From: Phymatolithon calcareum
Lineage: Eukaryota > Rhodophyta > Florideophyceae > Hapalidiales
Reading direction: 5' to 3'
Assembly (NCBI GenBank): GCA_977006965.1
Contig: OZ345370.1
Span: 2,418,001-2,482,000 of the forward strand
Length of the DNA: 64,000 bases
Under the pieces are notes generated by a model. It was given only the letters and a program-made list of their open reading frames with translations, was not told the DNA's origin and did not search any database. Of this stretch, positions 40,055 to 50,779 are shown piece by piece (position 1 is the first letter of the stretch; each line of letters begins with the position of its first letter). The position numbers were made by a program, and so were the translations under genes.

Positions 40055-42052
40055 CTAATACACTCCTCTAGTGTCTATGTGCCGGGATTTTTTCCTCAAT
40101 TGAGGACTGAAAATCATTAAATTTTTGGAAACGAAAGCTACTCACTATCAATCTCGACAAAAGCGTCAACCTCATGGATGTCTTCAACGTGCTTAACGAA
40201 GCAGTTCCTGCCAGTAGACGCGCCACAAATATATAGTGTGGCACTTTCACGCCTATTACAGTATGAGCACAAGAGGGTCGTCGTCTTGAATTTCCCAACT
40301 ATGCAGTTGTTTTGAATCGCACAAGTAGTCAGCAAGATATTCTAAGTCCTCCTCTTTCTTGGGAGTTAAGAGGGTTCTAACACCGCTCCCGAAAGCAAAT
40401 GTACGTTCTTCAGCGACTAAACGAGTAATGCGCGTGGCAAATGTGTTTTCGATGAGTTGCTCGAACAGGACTTCACAATACCTTCGCTGCGTCATGTGCT
40501 GCTGACCCTCTGGATGGGCACCAAAGAACAAAATTCATCTAACAATCACGCAAATTACCAGAAGAGATTGATGACCCCTATGAACTATAGTCGCACTTGT
40601 TGAAGATGCAGCATTATCGCACTTCTTCCACTCGCTGAGTGTTGTATCTCTCAACCGTTCTCCGGTTAGTGACCTCCGCTCCCATGCCAACGGGATATAT
40701 ACTCATGGACGCAAATCAGGTCCGACGGAGGCACAGTGCGCTTTCTGTGGTCAGTTATGGCATCGACAAAATCTTGACCGAGCGGTCAGCGGTGTTGCGC
40801 AGACTACATGTTTCACTTTGTTGCGCACTGAATGAAATTCACTGGAGGTATTCGGCGAACGGCTTACCAGTCTTTGAAGAAGAAGGAGCGGTGATATAGT
40901 TCTTTGGCCTTGTTGTCCTCCAAAATTGCTCCCGGCGCTGAGCTCAACTCTTGCCATGAGGATGAGTATTCCGAAAAACTCAATCAGCTCTGTCACTGTA
41001 GTCTCTTGTTGTCCAATTATTCTCAGCTTAGCGGACGCCCAATCAGCAAAAATTTCGCAGGTGAACGTGGGGAAACATCTTCATGACGCAATCGTACTTC
41101 GTATGAAGACCGCTATCATCATTTTCGGATAAAAAATCTCCGGTTAGAGTGCGAAGTTTCCAGAACTTAGAGGAAACTCAAACCCGATAAGGTCCTAGAG
41201 CTTGGCGCTCGTACCATATCTCCCCGTAAGCGACAGTATTCGGCTCGCGGTCAGGTGAGACGACATCAAGTTCGTTTTGCGATGTTTCGTCCCAAAAGCG
41301 CTTCAAGACGCAGGAGAGAGATCCCAGAAGAGTGCTTTAGAGCTTCTTAAGGTTTTATCGAAGCTTTTGTGTCCTTCTGAAGAGCTTCTAATTGCGACTG
41401 TGGACAATAAACTGGCGTTTCGCGATGAAGATGGGCGAAGATGAGTACTGTAAGCAGTCCTAGGTTGGTATTGCGCTTTGCCGGTGTTGGCTCGGTTCAA
41501 GATGGTGAGCCTCTGCAATGCCATCGTCAGTGTCCCCTATCTTGACGTTGAACAGGTTGACCCTCTTAAAGTTAGTCTTCTTCGGCGAATGCCAAACTAT
41601 GACACATTTTACGCGAAGTGAATCATCACTTCAAGTGATATGCTCGCGCGACCATTGAGTTTTCCTCGAGTACCTCCTGAACCGTACCACTTACACTTTT
41701 TCAGTTGGAAAAGACTGAATATTGTCTGGAGCGCTCTGTGAGACCGGTCACCGATGTTTCCTTTGTGTGTACGGATGTACTGACCACGCGGGGCCGGACT
41801 TTTTCTCGTGGCATGGCAGGTCTGGTACTTCTAGATGACCACTATATTTTCGTTGCTAGCGCCGAACGAAGAAATTTTAAGGTAGTAGTTGCGGTACTCA
41901 CCCACTATACAAGTCCGGCTTTCCAATAATGGCGCGAATGATCCGTCTGCGTTCGATTTACTAATTTTTTTGATCTTTTGAATCGGTCCTCAGTTGAGGA
42001 AAATGTCCTCAATTGACGTTCGGCACATAGACACTAGTCCAGGTGGGCCTAA
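40055..42052 (-). mobile_element. PiggyBac-like DNA transposon, decayed
   Basis: Inverted ends share CTAGTGTCTATGTGCCG (40068-40084 and complement at 42021-42037) plus an inner CCTCAATTGAGGA motif. On the minus strand a frame near 41000 reads ELIEFFGILILMARVELS, like the start of the piggyBac transposase domain. Near 40250 another reads LLCSYCNRRESATLYICG, then NCFVKHVEDIH, like its C-terminal Cys/His finger. Several shifts separate them. TTAA is present at 40051-40054 but the other side has CTAA, so the target duplication is uncertain. Confidence 0.55.
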
Positions 42053-42105
42053 AAATCTCGAAATTTATTGATCAGTGGTAGACTAATTGGGCCTCTGGGA
42101 CTGTA

Positions 42106-43402
42106 CAGTCAACCCTTGATAACTGGATCCTCTTTAATCGTATAACCTCGGTTTTTAGAATTTTATTTGTATCACGAATACCGTTTAGCCCAAAATTTAT
42201 CGAAATTTTAATATTTTCAGAATACTCACTTAGTAGAATATCCTGACTGCCGATGCACGGCGCATACCTTAAAAATGTATAAAATATTGAGTACATGCCA
42301 CGGAGCATATTCTGCACGTTACCACTTGTCCACAGAATGTAGTAAGGCACAGCCCTCCATCTCCATGGCGGCCAGACCTCGGCAAGAGTGCTCGAGTTTA
42401 CGCGCATCTTATTACCGATCGCGTCTACGAGGACTGTTGACACTGCGCCAGCATTCAGCCCTCCATAGTAGTAGCAATCCCGATCCCGGCAATGCCGTAG
42501 AACACGATTTTAGCTACCACATAATCTTCGAATGGGGATAAAGGCATCAGCGACCCGGCTCTTTAAAGATGCACTTGCGCTCCTGCAGCCCTCTGAAGTC
42601 ATGGAAACCCCAATCTAGTTAGTGCCGCCCCACCCACAACTGCAAATGTGAGAATTTCTACAATTGCACCACCAACCTCTTCTTTGTAATCCGGGTTTTC
42701 AGCGAGCAAGTATGTCGGCAATTAGTATGCGAATACCAGTTATCCCTGCTACATCGGGCCTGCGCAAGCCCCTCTGTATCTCTGTTATCTGCGGAGCCTC
42801 CATCTACTTTCATGACTTTCCGGTTGGTCCGGCGCCATCTTCGAAAAGCGCTCCAGGCGTTTCTGGGCTTATTGTTGCATCATCCAGTGTGACTAGCTCC
42901 TCTACATCCTCTGCGTGAAGTCTGTCGCTGACAATAGCGTCCATATTCCCAACTCTGACCGCGGTTCCAAAAGCGTTATACCACCTGACGGCTTTTCAGA
43001 TTCTCCAACCTTACACACGCTTCAAGCACTTTTCGTACTGTACGCATGCGCAACAGTTACGCAGATATACACTAATACATTGGTGTCACCATGATCCTCC
43101 AGTGATGTTGCAGTTCCGGGCCGAACAGTTCCCACGAGCCTAATGCCGTCAACAATTGCAACTATTGAAATTTATACTATCGCATCACCATCCGCTTCTC
43201 TGCTCCCTGGATTCTCAGATTCGCGCAGTGTGCCCGGCATCGATTGCCGCAACTACTGTACACGTCGGCTGCCTCTGCCACATGGGCTGCTGAGATACAC
43301 GTGTAGTCTTTGTGATATGATATGAATTCACTCCTGGAATATCCTCGATATATGGATTTCTGACTCCCCGACCGAAGCCATCCAGTTATCGAGGGTTGAC
43401 TG
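42106..43402. mobile_element. Pogo/Tigger-like (Tc1-mariner) element, non-coding
   Basis: 1,297 bp with inverted ends CAGTCAACCCTTGATAACTG (left) and CAGTCAACCCTCGATAACTG (right complement, 43383-43402), flanked by TA (42104-42105 and 43403-43404). The end sequence and TA target are those of Tigger/pogo elements. No transposase could be read inside. Degenerate minus frames around 42450-43170 (for example EDVEELVTLDDATISPETPG) look protein-like but unassigned. Confidence 0.8.
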
Positions 43403-43499
43403 TAATACTTCCTTGAAAGACCTATGGTGCCGGGTGCTGTAGGTGGAGTTATGGTCAGCCGGGCTCCATTTTGAGTGGTAGATAGCAGTAAAGCGTCTT

Positions 43500-43554
43500 C
43501 TCTTAGTCGCATATGCGCACCCCGGAGGCAGTTTAACCAATACACCACAGGTGG
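43500..43554 (-). mobile_element. SINE head fragment
   Basis: It matches the tRNA-like head of the SINE at 28801-29256 (CCACCTGTGGT(A/G)TA, TGGTTAAACTGCCTCCGG, GGTGCGCATA). The A box has decayed to TGGTGTATTGG. The B box and tail are absent. Confidence 0.7.
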
Positions 43555-43640
43555 AGTCCCTGTATATGGGACCAAGCGACACACTAGGATGCACAAGTAA
43601 CGAAAATCCGCTCCCGTAAAGGTTTAGGTGTGAAGCTGTA
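43553..43640 (+). mobile_element. Eroded LINE family A 3' end
   Basis: GGGACCAAGCGACACACTAG and CCGCTCCCGTAAAGG-TTTAGG align with the UTR of family A tails. It abuts the SINE fragment. Confidence 0.55.
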
Positions 43641-43819
43641 AATGTAACCAGTTGTTGGTGTTTTGTTGAAAGGGTTGATCTTTGCTTGGTCGTCAAGTTT
43701 CTCTGCTGGAGAGAGCTTCTTTGCTTAAGTAGTCCAACTTCAGAGAGACTCTGAGAGAGAGGTTACCTGGTGAACATACAGGGAGCGGATAGTTATCGGA
43801 CTGACACAAAGTAAACGGC

Positions 43820-44521
43820 ATGGGAACGTCACTCTGCTACATTAAACTAGCAAGTTGCTTTCATAAAACACCAAACATCCGTTTTCAGATCAGAGAAGGT
43901 CAATGCAAGAAAGAGCGCCGATTAGACAAGACAAAGCTCGAGCACGAGCTTTACGCAGAGCAACTGGTCGCTATCGTCTATCTTGAGCAATTGGACGATG
44001 TACGGCGCAGACTCCGCATTTTTTATTTACTACGATGCGCATTGTCAAGACGTGTCCCCGTCGTTCTGGTCGATGAGTTTCGAACCTTCCCGCGCTCTTG
44101 CCGCTGCTACCAAACCCTTTTAAAAGACAACACCTCTCATGTTATTTGTAGCATGAAAAAACAAATGGATGTTGGAGGTCAGCGCCAAGTAAACAAAATC
44201 GATAGAGACAAAAATGCGTCGTCGAAGATGGCGACTTCTGGGGGTTCCTGGGCTGTTGCTGATCGCGCGCCCCCTCCAACCTTTAAGAACTCAGTGTCAT
44301 GCCCGTGCCCATTTAGAGCAGCTCCACCACATATTCATACCTCTCTCTTTACTGCCCTCGCAGACCGATCTCCGCCCGACCGCCTCCTGGAAAATGTATA
44401 CGTTATCGGACATGATTTTGATCCCAGTTTTTATCGAATCACTCAAAAGCTAGCAAAACGAAGTAGTATTTATAGTCTCTATAGCACGATATTCCAGCTA
44501 GTGGCTCTGCTCCTTTTCTGA
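43820..44521 (+). CDS. Hypothetical 233-codon ORF, doubtful
   Basis: An ATG at 43820 opens 233 codons with no recognised motif, signal peptide or membrane segment except a hydrophobic last dozen residues. An overlapping frame (44214-44453) begins with an Arg-rich signal-like peptide (MRRRRWRLLGVPGLLLIARP). Either could be chance. It is kept only because the frame is longer than most in this region. Confidence 0.2.
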   Translation: MGTSLCYIKLASCFHKTPNIRFQIREGQCKKERRLDKTKLEHELYAEQLVAIVYLEQLDDVRRRLRIFYLLRCALSRRVPVVLVDEFRTFPRSCRCYQTLLKDNTSHVICSMKKQMDVGGQRQVNKIDRDKNASSKMATSGGSWAVADRAPPPTFKNSVSCPCPFRAAPPHIHTSLFTALADRSPPDRLLENVYVIGHDFDPSFYRITQKLAKRSSIYSLYSTIFQLVALLLF

Positions 44522-45679
44522 TTCTGGTAGGGGACGATTCCATGTAAAATTGTTTAGAAGCTCACCCGCAGAAGTTTTCTGAACGCCTTTGGTATGCTCA
44601 AGCAACAATGATCTCGATCGACCTCTTTAACTTTTATCAATCGATCGACCTTATCAACCTTTGATTGAAAGTTCCGCATCTGCGAAACTTTCATTCATTT
44701 GTGAAGTATTTCACTACGTTTCCCGATGGAGCAATACTTTCTTCAATTAAAAAGCGAGGGATACATGGTGCATTCGTGACAAGACATATCGGAAGATTGG
44801 TTTTGATAAACCGGTACGCAAGTTTGGAATTACAATCCGAGCAGCTTACCTTCTCCAATATGTCGAGTTGGTTCATTTTCCGCAGAGTGAGAAGAGATAT
44901 GTTCTGCAGCACAAAGCTATGTCGCTGAGTTCATGATGGTGCGTGATGATGGGGGAAGGCATTGCCTTAGAGATGATGATTCTACTTGTGAGGGGAACCA
45001 TGGCTTGTCTCGTAATCCACGCCTTCAGTGAGCGGATCCTGATCACTCCCGTAGTACTTTCCGTAAAGTACAGTCTTCCCGACCGCATGAAATTTGTACA
45101 TCAAGTTGTGTCCAGTGATGATGTCGCCTGAATACTTTACGTAATAATATCATATTGATTGTGATATCAACAGATGCATTTGTGGCCCACGATGCTTACC
45201 AGGGCTGCGTTATTTTTGGTTTATATTTGGAAGTGATCCAGCAGTGCGTATGAAGGAAAAGTTTGTACTGAATTATGAATGGCTTACAGATAATTGACTT
45301 GCTTTTGACGTCTTTTATTCGTCAGTGCCTTTATTCATTACAGCGCGATGTACATGGTACAGTGAGAAATGTGGGCCATTTTGGACCTTCCATGTCTGCA
45401 TCCTTGTGGGCAATGTGCTCATCACTCACTCGTTACAGCAAGGGTCCCACGTGGCCGCGGTTGTGGTGTAAGACCACAACGTCCATGACAATCAAAAATA
45501 TTATGAAACTTCATTCAGGTGTAAGCACCCCGCCTACTTGTCCTTGAATTGAAACATTCCATGCGATATAAGTGCTACTGCTGACGGCGGGGACGTGCAA
45601 AAACACCGTAACCAACGTTCGTTGATCGTCAGAGTCTGCTGAAAAAGACGTTGACGCAAAAACCCCTCCTAACTCCAAC
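44522..45679. other. Region upstream of actin
   Basis: No supportable gene. On the minus strand near 45030-45090 GRLYFTESTTGVIRIRS resembles one NHL/gluconolactonase-type blade and is probably a fragment. The final ~150 bp should hold the actin promoter and leader, but I see no diagnostic element. Confidence 0.35.
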
Positions 45680-46984
45680 ATGGCCTCGAAGCCCGCCGTC
45701 GTCATTGACAATGGTTCCGGTCGCTGCAAGACCGGCCTTGCCGGAGAAGATTCTCCGAAGGCTGTCTTCCCGGCTGTTATCGGCAAGCCGAAGCAGAAGG
45801 TATGCACCGTCAAATTTGTCTCACAGTTCTCCTGGTTCCTGCTGTTTTTCTGACTCTCAAGCGCTTGCAATTGGAATGATAGGGAATTATGGTCGGCACA
45901 GGCCAGAAGGACGAATATGTCGGCGACGCTGCCATGGCCAGACGAGGTGTTCTAATCATCAAATACCCGCTCGAGCACGGTATTGTCACCAACTGGGACG
46001 ATATGGAGAAGATTTGGCATCATGCCTTCTACTCCGAGCTTAGAGTCGATCCGCAGGAGCACCCCGTCCTTCTCACCGAAGCCCCGCTTAACCCCAAGGC
46101 CAACAGAGAGCGCATGACGCAGATCATGTTTGAAACTTTTACCATCCCGGCCTTCTATGTCGCCATCCAGGCAGTTCTGTCCCTCTACGCTTCAGGAAGG
46201 ACTTCTGGTATCGTTCTTGATTCTGGTGATGGTGTCACTCACACCGTGCCCATTTACGAGGGTTTCTCACTTCCCCATGCCGTTCTCAGGATTGATCTTG
46301 CCGGTCGCGATCTTACCTCCTGGATGGCCAAGCTTCTCATGCAGCGTGGATACTCGTTCACGACCTCTGCCGAGCTTGAAATTGTCCGCGACATCAAGCA
46401 GCAGCTGTCCTTTGTTGCCGAGGACTACGATAAGGAGCTTGCAAATGCAGCCAATAACTCTTCTCTTGAAAAGGAATATGAGCTTCCTGACGGACAGGTC
46501 ATTACCGTCGCTCAGGAGCGATTCCAGTGCCCAGAAGCGCTGTTCAAGCCGGATATGCTCGGCAACGAAATGTCGGGTATGCATGTCACCACCTACGATT
46601 CTATCATGAAGACTGATATCGATATCCGTAAGGACTTGTACAACAACATCGTCATGTCTGGTGGTTCAACGTAAGTTTCAGCATTGTTCTGCTAGCGCGC
46701 ACAACGTTTAATTTGTCTCTGGCGTCGTTCTCTAACTTTTTTCTTGAATGGTTTTGTGAAAAAACAGCATGTTTGCGGGTATTGCCGAGCGTGTGCAGAA
46801 GGAAGTTGAAATCCTCGCACCCGCTTCCATGAAGATCAAGGTAGTTGCCCCTCCGGAGCGTCAGTATTCCGTCTGGATTGGAGGATCCATCCTTTCATCC
46901 CTTTCCACCTTCCAGCAGATGTGGGTGTCAAAGGCTGAGTACGACGAGATGGGGCCGTCGATCGTCCATCGCAAGTGCTTCTAA
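45680..46984 (+). CDS. Actin
   Basis: Conventional actin, the filament-forming ATPase of the cytoskeleton. Three exons, 45680-45799, 45883-46670 and 46768-46984, join to 374 residues, the usual length. Introns are 83 and 97 bp with GT/AG ends (GTATGC...GATAG; GTAAGT...ACAG). Recognisable blocks are [82 protein letters not shown] and the C-terminus PSIVHRKCF. The ATG at 45680 follows AACTCCAAC. It converges with the cobalamin adenosyltransferase gene, the two stops about 290 bp apart. No lesion is seen. Confidence 0.97.
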
Positions 46985-47275
46985 GCGCATCGGCTTTATT
47001 GATCGTTGCATCCCTTTTTGCGCAGCATTCTCGTTTTAGTGGAGCGCATGCCATCCGAATCCGTTTTGGAATTCCCTTCTCGTGATGCAGGCTCTGCAGA
47101 TCCAGGAGAGAGAACAGTTCTCGAGTTTGTTGTGCTTTCTTTTCGGCCCCTGCCACTCCCCCTTCGGTGTTTTCTCGCATGCGGCTTTTTCCTGAAACGG
47201 ATAGGTTTCTTTAGATTTGTTTCGCTATAACTCTACACAGACCGATGTAAACCAACTTTCGACTGAAATATTTCA

Positions 47276-47935
47276 CTAACTTTGTCCACGTTCTCTCTTT
47301 CTCCTACTCTCGTAAAGGACCTCTTCCTCCCCACAGCGCTTCGCAACTACCCTCGCGGCCGCAAACACATAGTCACTCAGTCTATTAACATACACCCCTA
47401 TACAAGGATCCGCGTCCCCGGCCAGCACAAGCGTCGCCACGTCACGCTCCGCTCGCCTAACCACCGCACGAGCGACATGCAATTGCGCCGCCGCCTGTCC
47501 CCCGCCAGGTAGAATAAATCTGGTAAGTGGGCCCGCCTCCGCGTCTAGTCTATCGATAGCACTCTCAATTCCATTTACAAGTTCATCATCAAAGCGGACC
47601 ATTGCCGCTCGATCCGCGCTCGCATCACGTGGTGTCGCAACCGACGCTCCAGCGTCCAGAAGTGCACTCTGGATATCGCGCAATTCAGAGCGAATGTCCG
47701 TATTATCCAAAGGTACAAGCGAGCGAGCAAGACCGAGCTGCGCATTCGCCTCGTCTAGTGCACCAAGCACGTGGAATACTGGTGCATCTTTGCGTGCACG
47801 TGCACCTCCGAATAGCGATGAATGCCCGCTGTCACCGCCCCGTGTGTATAGCGCAGATTTCTTCGCCGCTGCCCCGTCGCTGCAAAGCCGCCGCAGCAGC
47901 GGGATATGCCGCTGCGGAGACCGGAGCATCAACAT
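47276..47935 (-). CDS. Cob(I)alamin adenosyltransferase, PduO/MMAB type
   Basis: It transfers the adenosyl group of ATP to cob(I)alamin to make adenosylcobalamin, the cofactor of methylmalonyl-CoA mutase, normally in mitochondria. I chose the ATG at 47935, giving 219 residues with a mitochondrial-type leader (MLMLRSPQRHIPLLRRL). An in-frame ATG at 48097 would add an odd 54-residue extension. Motifs: LYTRGGDSGHSSLFGG (ATP binding), LGALDEANAQLGLAR, FILPGGGQAAAQLHVARAVV, RRAERD and VNRLSDYVFAAARV. It is intronless. It implies cobalamin use by this organism. Divergent from the DUF1746 gene, with 383 bp between starts. Confidence 0.92.
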   Translation of the reverse strand: MLMLRSPQRHIPLLRRLCSDGAAAKKSALYTRGGDSGHSSLFGGARARKDAPVFHVLGALDEANAQLGLARSLVPLDNTDIRSELRDIQSALLDAGASVATPRDASADRAAMVRFDDELVNGIESAIDRLDAEAGPLTRFILPGGGQAAAQLHVARAVVRRAERDVATLVLAGDADPCIGVYVNRLSDYVFAAARVVAKRCGEEEVLYESRRKRERGQS

Positions 47936-48318
47936 CACGGAGAGAGTCGCCCTTCGAAGGATCGAGGATTGCTGCTCAGTCGAGCGCAATGAAAGTTCGA
48001 TGCAAGCACTTGGCGACAGGGGTGCGCAGAAGCTCGGAGTATGACAGGAAAAATCGAACGTGGACACGTCGTCAACCAGGTATTGAACACGTGTCATCCG
48101 GCTATACGAGCTGGTATTGATGGAGCCTAACCACGTTCGAGCATCGCTGCAGCAAAAACTTAACACAGCCGTGAGCCCCGCCGTCGCCCTCGTCACGTCT
48201 TCAGTCAACTCACAGTTGTGATTGCTGAACTTCAAACTGAGCGCCGCTAAGGTAGCTGCCAGGGGTTCGATCCAGGCCACCCAATACCTTGGCGAATGAA
48301 AGACAGACGCAGGGCGAT

Positions 48319-49350
48319 ATGGCGCATGACATGGTTTCTCCGCCTCCCGCTACTGGTGCGACGGCGGCTGTCCTAGATGTGCCACTTCTGACTCCGCCAG
48401 CCTCGCACTCTTCTTCAGGAGACCGTGATGGGCCAAACGAGGTTCGCGGCACGTACCAATTGCAAGCGGACCACGGCGACGATGAGATGCACTCGCAGCA
48501 TTCAGAGAGGTCAGAGCGCTCGGAAAGGGGAGAACGACCGGAAAGAATATCTCGGGCAGACGAGGAGGACGGACATTCGTCTCCACGATCGGCGCTTGCG
48601 TCTTACACCGAACGATTGGTAGGTTTTCTCGTGTTCTCCTTGGATACGCCAGACTGCGCAGCTGAAGCTGACTGACTCTGCTTTTCTGGTGGGCGCGTAT
48701 TTGTTGATTATTTTGAAATATGCAGAATACTGCCCGAGTGCGCGCGGAATTTGAATCATCGTTGCTTGTCGTGCTTACTCTGAACGTATTGTATACGTAC
48801 TATGTGGACCACAAGTTAGTAGTCTTGTTCGTCCGGGCGGCCCAGGTTGTGCGGGTAAGGAATGTTTGTTTGTTCGTTTTCAAGGTGTATCCGATTTGGT
48901 GTATATTTGTTCACTAACCCTGTTTTTCCTTCTTGACCTTGTCGGGTGAAATCACGCACGCACGCACGCACGCAGCTGCTGTACTATCCTTATGCTTCGG
49001 AAGCAGCACAGCGTGGCACTGCGCTTCTAGTGCTAATTAGCAATGTTGCTGTTCTTTTTATTCACACGGCCATGATAGCGCAGCACGAAGACCCAGGGCG
49101 AATGCTGTTTATCAACTTCATCGGTCCGGAACCGAAGAGCAGTGCGAAAATCATCTATCTCGATATTCTCATCATTCTCCTCCAATCTGTGCTCATGCAA
49201 TGCAGGCTGGAGCCGGCTGAGCGCTTATTTCTCACTAAGGCACCAGTACCTGTTCAACGCAGCCCTCCTCGTGACGGGCATGAAAGCAACGAGCTTCCCA
49301 TGGTTGATTCGGAGCGCGATTTTGACGAGCAGCATGATGCACCTACTTGA
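48319..49350 (+). CDS. DUF1746 / Dsc4-like membrane protein, three exons
   Basis: Exons 48319-48618, 48726-48854 and 48976-49350 join in phase 0 to 267 residues. Introns are 107 and 121 bp (GTAGGT...TGCAG; GTAAGG...CGCAG). The start is the ATG at 48319. The N-terminus is hydrophilic with an SERSERSERGERPER run. Then come hydrophobic segments SLLVVLTLNVLYTYYVDHKL, TALLVLISNVAVLFIHTAMI and the diagnostic MLFINFIGPEPKSSAK, then IIYLDILIILLQSVLM, as in DUF1746. In fungi this family includes a subunit of the Golgi Dsc ubiquitin ligase complex; a similar endomembrane role here is inference. A second frame over exon 3 (49142-49489) is hydrophobic but not needed. Confidence 0.75.
48953..48975 (+). 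repeat. CACG/CGCA microsatellite forming an intron 3' end
   Basis: Five or so ACGC units run straight into the CAG acceptor of the second DUF1746 intron, replacing the usual pyrimidine tract. Confidence 0.8.
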
Positions 49351-49458
49351 GAAGCTCGCTCGGAATGTTGTGCTCGTGGGAACGAAGACGTCCCTTGCTG
49401 ACGAGATTATGTATATCGAACCCTCGCCTCGCTTCGCCTCGCCTCGCCGTCCTCACCA

Positions 49459-50775
49459 TCAAAGCAGCTGCGAGAAGAACAACAGGTAGGTATCATTATC
49501 CACATATTTCCGAAACTGAGCCGGATCGCATTTGGCAATGTTTTTGCAAAACTCGATATCAGAGCCCTTCAAAATGTCGACAACAGTCACATCTTCAATA
49601 CCTTTCGACGCCAAAAACGCATATCGCGGTACAGCTCGCTGTTGCAAATTAGCGCATAAAATCTCCCGTGGCGCCTTGACCACATCATCAGCTGTCCCGC
49701 CCATTGTGCCCTGCACAAATGCCCATTTGGGTGCCAAGTTGCCCACAATAGAATAACTAAGCACCGCAGGTGCCTCCCGCACAACCGTCGCCACCTGTGC
49801 TGCGTCCAGTCCCACAACATCGCGGAGCCAGAGCGCACAGTCCAAGATCGCGTCAGATGCTAGTAGCGCGGGCACCTTGTGGAGCACCTGCTTCACGCCA
49901 TCCTGCCCCACAACGCTAGCAATGGCTTCAATTTTTGGCCGCATCAAACTGTCAATCCCCCACATCAACACCTCCGGTGTGGCCATAATGACGCGTCCCA
50001 CGCCGCGTTTATCGAGTCCAACCTCTCCCATGAAGTAATTTACCCGAGCGGCGAGATTGGTATCAATGTCGTACACAAGCGCCAGCGGTACTTTTGCAAA
50101 CACACGACTCACTGCACCAGCCTCCGTCACCCCTGCTTTCTCGCGCACAAAGTCAATGTTCCGCTGTATACGGCGCGGCGCACGCACCAGCGCTTGCGGC
50201 GCCCGTGCCAGCATTGCGCCAACAGCGTCAGCGCTGAGCGTCGGGCAAGCGGTTCGGACGATGTCGAGCACGCGCCGCGCGCGAGCGACCTCCATCCAGA
50301 GCACGTGCGGGCAACGCGCCACGGCAGCTGGGAGTCGGTGAGGCGGAAAGCGCGCGACGTCACGAAGGAACGCGATGCGCGGCGCAAATTCAGCCGCTTC
50401 TCGCAGCACTATTTTCGGGGCGTGCCGCAGAGCGCGTGACGTCTGCCGCGACGAGAGGCCCAGTTCGGACAGAAATTCCAGCGCTGGGCGTGCACGGGCG
50501 TGCAGATCGCGCACGCCGAGAAGTGAGGGAGTGCGCGATGCAATGCGCCCGCTGTCTTCGCGACTCACGCCAAGTTCGAGGAAGAAGGCGGACACGGATG
50601 AGGCGTCTGTGCAGGTTGGATGCACGCTGTTTGCGGGTTTTGAAGGTGATGAGTGCGACATGGAGGGACGGAGGCGGCGGCGAGGTTGTGCTACGCATGG
50701 CGGAACTATTCGATGGGTGCATGGGCGATGAGGGGCAGCGCTTGGGATGAACGGTATTGGGTGGAGAAAGGCCAT
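49459..50775 (-). CDS. mTERF-family organelle transcription/RNA factor
   Basis: 438 residues from the ATG at 50775, chosen because MAFLHPIPFIPSAAPHRP opens an organelle-targeting sequence; ATG-less frame extends farther upstream. The body is a string of ~35-residue helical mTERF repeats with the conserved L-x-x-x-P pattern: LGVSREDSGRIASRTPSLLG, RALRHAPKIV, LPAAVARCPHVLW, GAMLARAPQALV, VSRVFAKVPLALVYD, VGRVIMATPEVLMW, VREAPAVLSYS. mTERF proteins bind nucleic acid in mitochondria or plastids and influence transcription termination, splicing or translation; which organelle cannot be fixed from the sequence. Intronless. Its 3' end faces the DUF1746 gene, about 110 bp between stops. Confidence 0.88.
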   Translation of the reverse strand: MAFLHPIPFIPSAAPHRPCTHRIVPPCVAQPRRRLRPSMSHSSPSKPANSVHPTCTDASSVSAFFLELGVSREDSGRIASRTPSLLGVRDLHARARPALEFLSELGLSSRQTSRALRHAPKIVLREAAEFAPRIAFLRDVARFPPHRLPAAVARCPHVLWMEVARARRVLDIVRTACPTLSADAVGAMLARAPQALVRAPRRIQRNIDFVREKAGVTEAGAVSRVFAKVPLALVYDIDTNLAARVNYFMGEVGLDKRGVGRVIMATPEVLMWGIDSLMRPKIEAIASVVGQDGVKQVLHKVPALLASDAILDCALWLRDVVGLDAAQVATVVREAPAVLSYSIVGNLAPKWAFVQGTMGGTADDVVKAPREILCANLQQRAVPRYAFLASKGIEDVTVVDILKGSDIEFCKNIAKCDPAQFRKYVDNDTYLLFFSQLL

Positions 50776-50779
50776 GGTG

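Noticed and set aside
48210-48452. Upstream extension of the cobalamin adenosyltransferase frame past 48097
   Set aside because: There is no ATG at the open end, composition is unlike a leader peptide, and the Met at 47935 opens a good mitochondrial presequence.
49142-49489. Hydrophobic plus frame overlapping the DUF1746 last exon
   Set aside because: The in-phase exon 3 gives the family's expected hydrophilic C-terminus, and the alternative needs an extra unsupported intron.
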